Source: Gammaproteobacteria bacterium (GTDB lineage Bacteria; Pseudomonadota; Gammaproteobacteria; GCA-001735895). From it: DNA of 64,000 bases. Below are positions 55,449 through 64,000 of this stretch, piece after piece (the first letter of the stretch is position 1; the number at the start of each line of letters is the position of its first letter). The notes beneath the pieces were generated by a model that ran no database searches, was not told the DNA's origin, and saw nothing but the letters and a program-made list of their open reading frames with translations. The position numbers and the translations under genes were made by a program. Where the stretch lies: NCBI GenBank assembly GCA_029862125.1, contig JAOTXY010000005.1, positions 1-64,000 of the forward strand, given 5' to 3'.

Positions 55449-56344
55449 GAAGTTATACCCCGCAATGCCGCACAGTACGCATGAAAGCAGTGCGGTTCGA
55501 GTCCGGGACTGCCAAAGGTGATGAAATCGATATCGAAATTGGATAAATTCTGCAGGTACATCGCCATCTTTTCGGTCGCATTTAACTGCGGAAATATTTG
55601 TAAATTGGTAACTGTACCGATACCGTAAAAACTCTCGAAATAATCCAGCGAACGCTGTATCTCGAGCAGCAATGCATCAAAGGCGCTTTCATCGTCACTG
55701 GAAGCCAGTTCGAGCTGATCGATACCAATCGGGAACTCGCGTGACACGTAGAGGTCGGTGTCGTGATAAACGCTTAGTAAGCCGTTGCTGGTGGTCAGTG
55801 TCAGCAGCGCCAGGCTTTGCTCCGCGCTATCTTGCACGACCTCGAGATTAGAACGGACCAGTTCGTGAACGTCGAGTACATTCAGTTCCAGGGCCGTAGC
55901 CTTGATACTCTCGACATAGCTGCTGACGACAGCTTCCCGGGCTGCAACCACTCCGACCTGTTGCTGTTTGTTCTTGCTCGAACCCGGCATCGGATAACTA
56001 TCGACCACCGCATGGGCAACGTCGTAGTTGATCAAGTCCTTGATTTTCCAGGTCACCGCCTGAATCATCTCGGAATCTTCGACTTCAGGTCTCTCAACCT
56101 GATAAATATCACAGTCGTCGTTCGCAACCAGGCAATTACAGAGGGTCTTCTGTAAGTTGTTATCACGCACCCAGCCTTTCAGAGCCTCGGCCTGAGCCTC
56201 CTGACCGGCAGCAGCGACGAATTCGCTACGGATAATGTCACCTGGATTATTTTTTCCAGTCCGCACCTGCGCTACTGCGATCCCATCACGCAGAAAATCA
56301 ATGCCGATTTGAGACTCTTTTTTCACTGTGGAAAACAGGCCCAC
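55445..56344 (-). CDS. mshI: MSHA biogenesis protein MshI (PilM-like)
   Basis: IGIDFLRDGIAVAQV...EVEDSEMIQAVTWKIKDLINYDVAHAVVDSYPMP; adjacent PilN-like gene. Confidence 0.85.
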   Translation of the reverse strand: MGLFSTVKKESQIGIDFLRDGIAVAQVRTGKNNPGDIIRSEFVAAAGQEAQAEALKGWVRDNNLQKTLCNCLVANDDCDIYQVERPEVEDSEMIQAVTWKIKDLINYDVAHAVVDSYPMPGSSKNKQQQVGVVAAREAVVSSYVESIKATALELNVLDVHELVRSNLEVVQDSAEQSLALLTLTTSNGLLSVYHDTDLYVSREFPIGIDQLELASSDDESAFDALLLEIQRSLDYFESFYGIGTVTNLQIFPQLNATEKMAMYLQNLSNFDIDFITFGSPGLEPHCFHAYCAALRGITS

Positions 56345-56375
56345 GTTTTACTCCGAGTGTTATCCCTAATATCTA

Positions 56376-56391
56376 TGCAAGTTATGCGCCA
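56376..56391 (-). promoter_or_regulatory. Candidate sigma54 (-24/-12) promoter for the msh operon
   Basis: Minus strand TGGCGCATAACTTGCA versus TGGCACN5TTGCA (one mismatch, exact GG/GC spacing), 32 bp upstream of the mshI ATG. Confidence 0.65.
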
Positions 56392-56583
56392 AGGGCGCAG
56401 GTATCTGCTCCCCCCATAAATGAAAAACTTTCGCATCAACGCGCGAAAGGTACAGACTCCATTCTGATCGAATTCTATCCTAGAGTTTCCTTAAGAAAAT
56501 TGTTATAACTTATTGTCACTGCTGAAAATATTAGCCCATAGCAGGGTTATTTCAAGTTATTAGCTAAAATTTATTTCAACCTG

Positions 56584-57039
56584 ATGCACATCGTCCTTTT
56601 CGAGCCTGAGATCCCGCCTAATACCGGCAATATTATGCGCCTGGCGGCAAATACGGGATTCCAGCTACATTTGATCGAACCGCTGGGATTTGAACTAGAC
56701 GATAAGCAATTGAGGCGCGCCGGCCTCGACTATCGCGAATGGGCTGAAACGAGCCTTCATGGCAGTTACCAGGAATTCATAAATTCGCTCAAATTCAATG
56801 ATTTATATGCATTTAGTACCAAAGCGAGTAAAACCTATAGCGAGGCATCCTTCGATCCAGAAGATGCGCTTTTATTTGGTCCCGAAAGCCGTGGTTTGCC
56901 AATGGAAATTCTGGAGTCACTAGATGGAGACCATAAACTGCGTATCCCCATGACGACAACCTCGCGTAGTTTGAACCTGTCAAATACGGTTGCAATTGCC
57001 GTCTATGAAGCCTGGAGGCAACAGGGATTCAGGCAATAG
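56584..57039 (+). CDS. trmL: tRNA (cytidine(34)-2'-O)-methyltransferase
   Basis: [50 protein letters not shown]...[11 protein letters not shown]...[13 protein letters not shown]. Confidence 0.95.
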   Translation: MHIVLFEPEIPPNTGNIMRLAANTGFQLHLIEPLGFELDDKQLRRAGLDYREWAETSLHGSYQEFINSLKFNDLYAFSTKASKTYSEASFDPEDALLFGPESRGLPMEILESLDGDHKLRIPMTTTSRSLNLSNTVAIAVYEAWRQQGFRQ

Positions 57040-57045
57040 GTCAGT

Positions 57046-58038
57046 TTATTCGTGGCCCTGGGGACGATTTTCGAGGTCGCGCACCGCGTCGTGGGGATCT
57101 TTGCCCTCGTAAAGTACGCGGTAGACTTCCTGAATGATCGGCAAGTCGAGGCCTAGCTGCTGCGCCTTGTTATAGATCGCTTTTGCCGCACGCAGCCCTT
57201 CGACGGTTTGACCGACTTCGATCTCGGCCTGCGACACCGTTTTACCCTTACCCAACGCTAAACCGAAGCGTCGATTGCGGCTCTGATCATCGGTACAGGT
57301 CAGGATGATATCGCCGAGCCCGGCCAATCCCATCATGGTCTCCTGGTGGGCGCCGAGACTGGTTCCGAGACGCATGATTTCCGAGAGGCCACGCGTCATC
57401 AGGGCAGCTCGCGTATTGGCACCGAAACCCAGCCCGTCGGCAACTCCAACCGCTATCGCAAGCACGTTTTTCAAGGCACCACCCAGCTCGACACCAACGA
57501 TATCCTCGGTCGTATAAGCACGAAAATGGTGGCCTCGAAGGCGCTCGGCAAAAGCCGCCGTGGTCTCGGCATCGTTACCCGCGCAAGCGATTGCCGCAGG
57601 CAACCCGCGCGCCACCTCGGTGGCGAAGGTCGGACCCGAGATCACGCCATAGCGATGCCGCGGCAATTCCTGATCGATGACTTCATGCAAAAGCATGCCG
57701 GTTTCAATCTCAAATCCTTTGCTGGCCCAGAACAGGGCCTGGTTTTCACTTAGCAACGGTTTTATTTCTTTCAGCAAGCTACGAAATCCCTTGCTCGGGA
57801 TTGCAATTAGCAAAAAAGGGGCATTGGTAACAGCGAGTTCGAGCTTTGCGACCGGATCAATATTGTCAGCCAGCCTGAATCCGGGGAGATAGTCCGTATT
57901 TTCGCGCAGCGCTCGCAAACGTTCGATATGAGCGGGCTCGTGGCCCCAGAGCCTGATCTGCAATGCGTTACGTGCTAATTGAATCGCGAGCGCAGTCCCC
58001 CAGGAACCTGCACCAAGCACGGCAACGTTTTCAGTCAT
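57046..58038 (-). CDS. gpsA: Glycerol-3-phosphate dehydrogenase [NAD(P)+]
   Basis: VAVLGAGSWGTALAIQLARN...VISGPTFATEVARGLP...GALKNVLAIAVGVADGLGFG. Confidence 0.96.
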   Translation of the reverse strand: MTENVAVLGAGSWGTALAIQLARNALQIRLWGHEPAHIERLRALRENTDYLPGFRLADNIDPVAKLELAVTNAPFLLIAIPSKGFRSLLKEIKPLLSENQALFWASKGFEIETGMLLHEVIDQELPRHRYGVISGPTFATEVARGLPAAIACAGNDAETTAAFAERLRGHHFRAYTTEDIVGVELGGALKNVLAIAVGVADGLGFGANTRAALMTRGLSEIMRLGTSLGAHQETMMGLAGLGDIILTCTDDQSRNRRFGLALGKGKTVSQAEIEVGQTVEGLRAAKAIYNKAQQLGLDLPIIQEVYRVLYEGKDPHDAVRDLENRPQGHE

Positions 58039-58043
58039 CGGGC

Positions 58044-58514
58044 TTAATGCGGCGCACCGGTTTCGTCCTGCTCCGCCTGCTTTTGCTGCAGGTGTTGTTG
58101 ATACACCGCATCAAAGTTAACCGGGGACATGGTGAGAGGAGGAAAGCCTCCGCGTACTGATAAATCCGAAACCGCTTCACGGGCGTAGGGAAACAGGATA
58201 GTCATACACTGGCTGCCGAGCAGAAAGTTTTTTTGCTCATCGTCAAATCCAGCAATTTCGAACAAGCCGGCCTGGTGAACTTCGACCAGGAACGCGGTAG
58301 TTTCCTCATGCGATACGGTCAAGGTAACGCTTAGCACGACTTCGTAAACATCGCCATCGATATGCGTCTGGTCGTTGGTCAGATTCAATTCTATTTTCGG
58401 ATTCCATTTTTTAAAGCTGAACGACTGTGGAGACGTCGGGGATTCAAAGGATGCATCCTTGACGTAGAGTTTCTGGATGCCAAACTTCTTATTGGGTTCT
58501 GATGTCTCGTTCAT
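58044..58514 (-). CDS. secB: Protein-export chaperone SecB
   Basis: FGIQKLYVKDASFESP...FEIAGFDDEQKNFLLGSQCMTILFPYAREAVSDLSVRGGFPPLTMSPVNFDAVY. Confidence 0.96.
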   Translation of the reverse strand: MNETSEPNKKFGIQKLYVKDASFESPTSPQSFSFKKWNPKIELNLTNDQTHIDGDVYEVVLSVTLTVSHEETTAFLVEVHQAGLFEIAGFDDEQKNFLLGSQCMTILFPYAREAVSDLSVRGGFPPLTMSPVNFDAVYQQHLQQKQAEQDETGAPH

Positions 58515-58517
58515 GGG

Positions 58518-58946
58518 TTATTTTTTACTCAATGGTAAGTGGGCATCCTGCCAGGCCAACAAGCCGCCATTCAAGCTGTAAACCTTGTCAAATCCATTCT
58601 TGCTAAGTTCCTTGCAGGCAATTCCGGCACGCGCACCCGATTTACAATAAACCAGCAGGGTCTTGTCTTTAAATTTCTCCAGTTCATCGACGCGTTTTGC
58701 TACCGCGCCAACCGGAATCTGGATCGCCCTGGCGATTTTCCCGCCGACTGTTTCCGAGGGTTCGCGTACATCAAGCACGACAACATCCTCTTTATTCATC
58801 AACTGTACCGCGGCGGCCGGGGTAAGGCTGGCAAAACGCTGGGTTGCTATTTTCATTTCATTGAAAAAAACCAGCGCCAGCAAAACCGCAAAGGCCATCA
58901 CCAGATACGGATGATTGACCGCAAATTCAGAAATTTGAGTTAACAT
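58518..58946 (-). CDS. Rhodanese-like domain membrane protein (YibN-like)
   Basis: N-terminal TM, VVLDVREPSETVGGKI, active-site loop VYCKSGARAGIA. Confidence 0.9.
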   Translation of the reverse strand: MLTQISEFAVNHPYLVMAFAVLLALVFFNEMKIATQRFASLTPAAAVQLMNKEDVVVLDVREPSETVGGKIARAIQIPVGAVAKRVDELEKFKDKTLLVYCKSGARAGIACKELSKNGFDKVYSLNGGLLAWQDAHLPLSKK

Positions 58947-58981
58947 AAGAGCAGGAAAAACAGGCCGTTAAAGATAAATAT

Positions 58982-59314
58982 TCAGTCGGCGGTACAAAAC
59001 ACTTCCTGCATCATTCCAATGAGTCGCAGCGTGCGTTCATCACCGACACGGTAAAAAACCTTGTTCGCATCCTTGCGCGACGACAGTATACCTTTATCGC
59101 GTAAAATGGCGAGATGTTGCGAAATATTACTTTGTGAAGTACCGACATTTTCGACGATTCCCTGTACGCAGACTTCACGATTTCCAAGCGTACACAGGAT
59201 TTTCAGTCGCAACGGGTGTGACATGGCCTTGAGCGAGCGCGAAGCAATTTCAATGTCAGCGGCGCGCGCGAGCAGTTGTTCGCCATCAATTGCCGCCAGG
59301 GATTCAGTTTTCAT
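58982..59314 (-). CDS. ArsR/SmtB-family transcriptional regulator with two cysteines
   Basis: KAMSHPLRLKILCTLGNREVCVQGIVENVGTSQSNISQHLAILRDKGILSSRKDANKVFYRVGDERTLRLIGMMQEVFC; start trimmed to MKTESLAAIDGEQ. Confidence 0.85.
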   Translation of the reverse strand: MKTESLAAIDGEQLLARAADIEIASRSLKAMSHPLRLKILCTLGNREVCVQGIVENVGTSQSNISQHLAILRDKGILSSRKDANKVFYRVGDERTLRLIGMMQEVFCTAD

Positions 59315-59375
59315 TTGCTTAAGCGTATTACCAAACGTTAATATTAGCGAATGATTATGAATAAACATCGAGTCA

Positions 59376-60554
59376 ATGTCTAGATCGTTGCCGGGTAAAC
59401 TGTTGTTGTTGCTAATGCTTGCGTTGCTGGTGTTTAACACGGCATCGATGGCAGATGACAAGTCAGACAAGGAAAAGCAGCTCAAAACCCTGCTGCGTAA
59501 AATTGACAAGCTAAAGAAGTCCATCGATGTCAAGGAAGACAACAAGTCGAGCTATACCAAACAACTTAAATCAGTTGAACGCAAGATTGGCAAGGTCAAT
59601 CAACAAATCAGCGCAACGGATAAAAAAATCACCGCTAAAAAGTCCGAACTCAAAACATTGCGGGCTACGCGTTTGAAGCATCAACAAAAGCTTAGCCAGG
59701 AGAATGATTACCTCGCCGAGCAGGTATACGCGGCGTTTACCCTCGGTCGCCAGGAAAGAGCTAAGCTATTGTTTTCTCAGCAGAATCCGCAAGCGTTACA
59801 ACGCAACCTGGTTTATTACCAGTATTTTTCGAATGCTCGCGTTGCTTTAATCAATGACGTGCAGCGAAATATCGACAAGATCATCGCTACGGAAGAACTG
59901 ATTGGTCAGGCACAACTCGAGCTGGAGCAGAATCAAATGTCACTGGAGACACAGATAAAGGAGCTGAAAGTAGATCTCGGTAAACGCAAAACGATCATTA
60001 GTTCACTCAGCAAAGAATTAAAGCAGCAGGGCGGGAGCCTTTCCCGTCTTCAGGATGAGGCCACGCAGTTACAAAACCTGATCAAATCGATCGAGGAAAT
60101 TTTTGTCGACGCCCCTGAATCGGAAATTTCACAAAAGGCCTTTGCAGAGTTAAAAGGTAAACTCGCATGGCCCGTCAAAGGCAAGCTCAAAAAACTTTTT
60201 GGTCGCAACAAACCGCAATCGGAACTGCGCTGGCAGGGCGTCGTGATTGAGGCGCCCAATGGTCGTCAGGTCAAGGCGGTATCGCATGGTAGGATTGCTT
60301 TTGCTGACTGGCTTCGTGGCCTCGGCAACCTGGTCATAATTGACCATGGTAATTCGTACTTATCACTTTATGGTCACAACGAGTCACTCTACAAGTCCGC
60401 CGGTGAATGGGTTGAAGCCGGCGATGTCATCAGTACTATCGGTAATAGTGGCGGACAGAACAAGTCGGGGCTGTATTTCGAGATTCGCAAAAAAGGCAGG
60501 CCGCAGAATCCCACGGGCTGGTGTAAAGCGAAAAATAAGTTTGCCTCGGGTTGA
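59376..60554 (+). CDS. envC: Murein hydrolase activator EnvC
   Basis: Signal/TM, long coiled coil, C-terminal LytM (peptidase M23-like) domain lacking the catalytic residues. Confidence 0.88.
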   Translation: MSRSLPGKLLLLLMLALLVFNTASMADDKSDKEKQLKTLLRKIDKLKKSIDVKEDNKSSYTKQLKSVERKIGKVNQQISATDKKITAKKSELKTLRATRLKHQQKLSQENDYLAEQVYAAFTLGRQERAKLLFSQQNPQALQRNLVYYQYFSNARVALINDVQRNIDKIIATEELIGQAQLELEQNQMSLETQIKELKVDLGKRKTIISSLSKELKQQGGSLSRLQDEATQLQNLIKSIEEIFVDAPESEISQKAFAELKGKLAWPVKGKLKKLFGRNKPQSELRWQGVVIEAPNGRQVKAVSHGRIAFADWLRGLGNLVIIDHGNSYLSLYGHNESLYKSAGEWVEAGDVISTIGNSGGQNKSGLYFEIRKKGRPQNPTGWCKAKNKFASG

Positions 60555-60719
60555 TCCTGATTCGACTAACGCTACGTATAAATCTGAAAATTCCAATATT
60601 TTACCGTAGAATTAGGCTTTGCAGGCCCCAACTTTTGAACTGTTTACAACTTATACGACCTTATCTGGTCTACAATACTTAATCACGACTTCGGCCAGCG
60701 CGCCCTATCGGAGAATCGA

Positions 60720-62015
60720 ATGTTACAAAATCTGCGAACATCCACCTGGTTTTTGAGTGGAACCTTACTGGGGCTGTCACTGGCGGTGGGCCATAGTGTT
60801 TACGCGCTCAAGGACAATGATCAAATCCCGTTTGAGGATTTGCAGGCTTTTACCGAAGTGTTTTCCAAGGTCAAATCGGATTACGTTGAGCCGGTAGACG
60901 ACCAGAAACTCATTGAGGACGCCATTCGCGGCATGCTCAACGGGCTCGATCCACATTCGGCGTTTCTCAACACCAGCGAATTCAGTGACTTGAAAATCGG
61001 CACTACCGGCCAGTTCGGTGGCCTCGGCATTGAAGTTGGTATGGAAAATGGTTTCGTCAAGGTTATTTCTCCCATTGACGACACCCCGGCATCACGCGCC
61101 GGCGTCAAGGCCAGCGACCTGATTATCAAACTCGATGACAAATCGGTTAAGGGCATGACGCTTAACGAAGCCGTTAAAGTTATGCGCGGCAAGCCCAATA
61201 CTGCGATCGATCTGACCATTGTGCGCGAAGGCGAACCCAAACCACTAGTGATTACAATAACACGCGAAATTATTCGCGTGAAAAGTGTCAAGAATCGCAT
61301 GCTCGAACCGGGTTATGGCTATGTCCGGATTACCAATTTCCAGTCACGTACCACAACGGACTTGCTAAAAGCCATTTCCGACCTGCAAAAAGAGGAGCGC
61401 CTCAAGGGCATGGTGCTCGACCTGCGTAATAATCCAGGTGGTGTTCTCAACGGCGCTGTCGGTGTCTCTGATGCCTTTATCGACAACGGACTGATCGTCT
61501 ATACGGAAGGTCGCCTCGATGATTCCAGCCATCGTTACCTGGCAACCCCCGGCGACAGTCTAAACGGCGCACCCCTGGTAGTGCTGGTCAACGGCGGTTC
61601 CGCTTCAGCCTCTGAAATCGTGGCCGGCGCAATACAGGATCACAAACGCGGCATCATTCTGGGCACCAAATCTTTCGGTAAGGGCTCGGTGCAGACTATA
61701 CAGGAATTGCGCAATGGTTCGGCGGTCAAACTGACCACCGCACGTTACTTCACTCCTAACGGACGTTCAATCCAGGCCACGGGTATCGAGCCTGATATCA
61801 AATTAAGCACCCTGAGATTGTCCGCAGAGGATGAGAAGTCCCGCGAAACCTATTCCGAGAGCGATCTCGAAGGGCGTTTGAGCAATCCAAACGGCGAAAG
61901 TGATGCCGGCGACAAAGACGACAGCGAAGCCCTGGCAGAAACCGACTTTCAGCTATACGAAGCACTCAACCTGCTGAAAGGCCTGATAATTCTGAACCAA
62001 ATCAGTAGCGGCTAA
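60720..62015 (+). CDS. ctpA: S41-family C-terminal processing peptidase CtpA/Prc
   Basis: PDZ domain (FGGLGIEVGMENGFVKVISPIDDTPASRAGVKASDLIIKLD), catalytic VNGGSASASEIVAGAIQDHKRGIILGTKSFGKGSVQ. Confidence 0.95.
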   Translation: MLQNLRTSTWFLSGTLLGLSLAVGHSVYALKDNDQIPFEDLQAFTEVFSKVKSDYVEPVDDQKLIEDAIRGMLNGLDPHSAFLNTSEFSDLKIGTTGQFGGLGIEVGMENGFVKVISPIDDTPASRAGVKASDLIIKLDDKSVKGMTLNEAVKVMRGKPNTAIDLTIVREGEPKPLVITITREIIRVKSVKNRMLEPGYGYVRITNFQSRTTTDLLKAISDLQKEERLKGMVLDLRNNPGGVLNGAVGVSDAFIDNGLIVYTEGRLDDSSHRYLATPGDSLNGAPLVVLVNGGSASASEIVAGAIQDHKRGIILGTKSFGKGSVQTIQELRNGSAVKLTTARYFTPNGRSIQATGIEPDIKLSTLRLSAEDEKSRETYSESDLEGRLSNPNGESDAGDKDDSEALAETDFQLYEALNLLKGLIILNQISSG

Positions 62016-62023
62016 ACCACGCA

Positions 62024-62815
62024 ATGGCTCGAGCCTGCCTGATTCTATTTCTCGCCTTTGCTACCGGTGCCCAGGCTGATCAACGACCGGTACTGTCGTT
62101 GGTGATCGATGACCTCGGCTACTCGATGGAAAATGGCAGGGCTGTTATCAATCTCGACGGAGATCATACCTACGCCATACTGCCCGGTGCGGTTTATAGC
62201 CAGAAACTGGCCCACCACGCGCACAGCCTCAACAAGGAAGTCATCTTGCATTTACCGATGCAATCGATCCATTCAACGGCCGCGCATGAAACCAATGCCC
62301 TTAACGAGGCGATGGATGAGGACGAAATATCCGCCAACGTGCATTCGCTACTGGCGCAAATTCCATTCATCCGCGGGGTCAACAACCATATGGGCAGCCA
62401 CCTGACCGAGTTCGATTTTTTCATGCGCCCGGTAATGGCCAGCATCCGTGGTTATAACCCCGGATTGTATTTTCTCGACAGCCGCACTTCACCCCGCAGT
62501 GTCGCCTATGCACAGGCGCTTGATGCCGGCCTGAATTCGATTACGCGAGATGTCTTCCTCGACGATGAACCCAATCCCGAGTCGATCCGGCTGCAGTTTA
62601 ATATCTGGCTGACCCGTGCGCGCGAAAGGGGCTCGGCGATCGCGATTGGCCACCCGTACTCGCATACGATCGAGATTTTGCGCCGCAACCTGCCTCAAGC
62701 AGACCGTGAATTCGAGTTTATGCGGATATCGAGGTTAATCGAGGAGCGCAAGGTCCGGGGATTTTCGGCTGGCTGGCGTGACCAGCTCTCCAGGCTGGAA
62801 CCCATCATTCAATAA
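62024..62815 (+). CDS. yibQ: Divergent polysaccharide deacetylase family protein (YibQ)
   Basis: LSLVIDDLGYSMENGRAVINLDGDHTYAILP...EVILHLPMQ...GVNNHMGSHLTE...FLDSRTSPRSVAYAQA; envC-ctpA-yibQ synteny. Confidence 0.9.
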   Translation: MARACLILFLAFATGAQADQRPVLSLVIDDLGYSMENGRAVINLDGDHTYAILPGAVYSQKLAHHAHSLNKEVILHLPMQSIHSTAAHETNALNEAMDEDEISANVHSLLAQIPFIRGVNNHMGSHLTEFDFFMRPVMASIRGYNPGLYFLDSRTSPRSVAYAQALDAGLNSITRDVFLDDEPNPESIRLQFNIWLTRARERGSAIAIGHPYSHTIEILRRNLPQADREFEFMRISRLIEERKVRGFSAGWRDQLSRLEPIIQ

Positions 62816-64000
62816 TTACAGCGGCGGCGGCTCAAAACCCCCCATAAGCTTTTCGATTTCCTGTGCCAGTGCTAGTGCGATATCTTCGCGCCAGGGCGCA
62901 GCAACCAATTGCACGCCAACCGGCAAACCTTCGGTACTGGTTCCGGCACGCACCGACACCCCCGGCCAGCCAAGCAGGTTATGAATCTGGACATATCCCC
63001 ATTGTTCGAAACTGTCATCGTGTGATGCCTGGTGAGGCCTGGCGATGGCAAAGGAGGGTGGGCACAGGATGGCGTCATAGTCGCTAAAAAAACCGAGTGC
63101 ACGGCTGCGCGCCTGGTCGACCGCTTCGAGCAGCGCCGGATCAAGACGATTGGCATTGGCGACGCCTTCCTCGGTCAGGTAGCCATCAAGCTCACGACCA
63201 TGTTCACGGGTGCCATAAAGTTCCAGCAGGCGCAGAATGAAACCGGCATTAGTGGCTTCACGCAGCTGTGTGATGAGATTTACCAGGTGGCGGGTTTCAG
63301 GTAGTAATTGTGCCCTGAGATTTAATCCTCGCTGTTGTAGTGCCTGTGCGGTTTCGACGACCACCCGCTGAATATCGTCGTGCGGCGACACAATACCATT
63401 GTCGGCATACCAGGCGATACGTAATGCCATCAGATCAACATCCCGTGGGTTACGCATGGCAACCGGTACCACCGCAGGATCCTCTCCGTCGGGGCCACAG
63501 ATTAGTGGCAGTGACAAGGAAAGATCCTCAACATAACGCGCCATGGGCCCAATTTGGGTTAACGAGTCCAGAACTCCACCACCGTAGGGGACGATGTGTC
63601 CACTTCGAGGGGTGCGCCCGGAAGTCGGTTTGATTCCGGCAATACCGCAAAGGTGCGCTGGCTCGCGAATACTGCCGCCGGTATCTGATCCCAGCTCCAG
63701 CGCCGAACCACCGCAGGCGATAATAGCGGCCGAACCGCCACTACTGCCCCCCGGGCTGCGCTCAAGATCATAAGGATTATTAGTTCTTCCGTAGATCAGG
63801 TTACTGGTTTCACCGCTAAAGGTAAGCTCAGGCGTATTGGTTTTACCGAGCAATACCGCGCCCGCATCACGTAGCCGTGCGACCACCGGTGCATCCTGCG
63901 ACGGAATAAACCCCTTACGTCCCATGGTGCCACCGGTCGAGACAATACCCTCGGTATCGAGCGAATCCTTGAGCGTGATTGGTACGCCATGTAACGCACC
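62816..64000 (-). CDS. Amidase (amidase-signature family), N-terminus beyond the right window edge
   Basis: GALHGVPITLKDSLDTEGIVSTGGTMGRKG...GKTNTPELTFSGETSNLIYGRTNNPYDLERSPGGSSGGSAA...SDTGGSIREPAHLCGIAGIKPTSGRT: Ser-cisSer-Lys signature; the ORF track shows only the part after an internal Met. Confidence 0.95.
   Translation of the reverse strand, partial: GALHGVPITLKDSLDTEGIVSTGGTMGRKGFIPSQDAPVVARLRDAGAVLLGKTNTPELTFSGETSNLIYGRTNNPYDLERSPGGSSGGSAAIIACGGSALELGSDTGGSIREPAHLCGIAGIKPTSGRTPRSGHIVPYGGGVLDSLTQIGPMARYVEDLSLSLPLICGPDGEDPAVVPVAMRNPRDVDLMALRIAWYADNGIVSPHDDIQRVVVETAQALQQRGLNLRAQLLPETRHLVNLITQLREATNAGFILRLLELYGTREHGRELDGYLTEEGVANANRLDPALLEAVDQARSRALGFFSDYDAILCPPSFAIARPHQASHDDSFEQWGYVQIHNLLGWPGVSVRAGTSTEGLPVGVQLVAAPWREDIALALAQEIEKLMGGFEPPPL

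Noticed and set aside
56345-56583. c-di-GMP (GEMM) riboswitch in the msh leader
   Set aside because: The leader has two hairpins but I could not find the GEMM conserved core; kept only as a sigma54 promoter candidate with local hairpins.
59315-59545. N-terminal extension of the ArsR ORF
   Set aside because: The extension overlaps the divergent envC start and lacks ArsR similarity; start trimmed to 59314.
59376-60554. Degenerate LytM active site in EnvC as a novelty
   Set aside because: Loss of catalytic residues is known for EnvC, which acts as an amidase activator.

Overview
This 64 kb chromosomal window looks gammaproteobacterial. It is dominated by type IV pilus and type II secretion-like assembly genes. 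(1) The left flank carries priA (partial, minus strand), hemH, an sbmA/bacA-like transporter, an NRDE protein, tatD, a PrkB-type phosphoribulokinase, an SLC13-type transporter and trmB. (2) A plus-strand minor pilin cluster follows (fimT/fimU-like, pilV, pilW, pilX, pilY1, a small PilY2-like gene, pilE). (3) Next come a PP-loop/NFACT-R protein with a TusA-like protein and a CDF transporter, then glnA, ntrB and an ntrC-like gene that lacks the central AAA+ domain. (4) An ABC-2 transporter/TPR locus contains a prepilin gene with a candidate sigma54 promoter. (5) There are two separate MSHA-type assembly machines on the minus strand. One is a near-complete msh operon (mshI to mshP, about 43.6-56.3 kb) with the mshA-like major pilin inverted inside it. 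The other is a rearranged MSHA/T2SS-like cluster (27.8-42.0 kb) with its own ExeA-like ATPase, secretin, TPR protein, GspE, GspF, GspL-like fusion, GspM/PilO-like, PilP-like and large prepilins. It is bracketed by a PrsK-like histidine kinase and a PrsR-like sigma54 activator. (6) The right flank is conserved housekeeping: trmL, gpsA, secB, rhodanese, ArsR, envC, ctpA, yibQ and an amidase (partial). I saw no rRNA, tRNA, CRISPR array or transposase. The best candidates for something undescribed are the second MSHA-like machine with its sigma54 circuit, the AAA+-less NtrC, and two nested inverted-repeat elements at about 4.9-5.3 kb carrying paired CsrA-like GGA hairpins. All family assignments come from reading motifs in the translated sequence; no database search was run.
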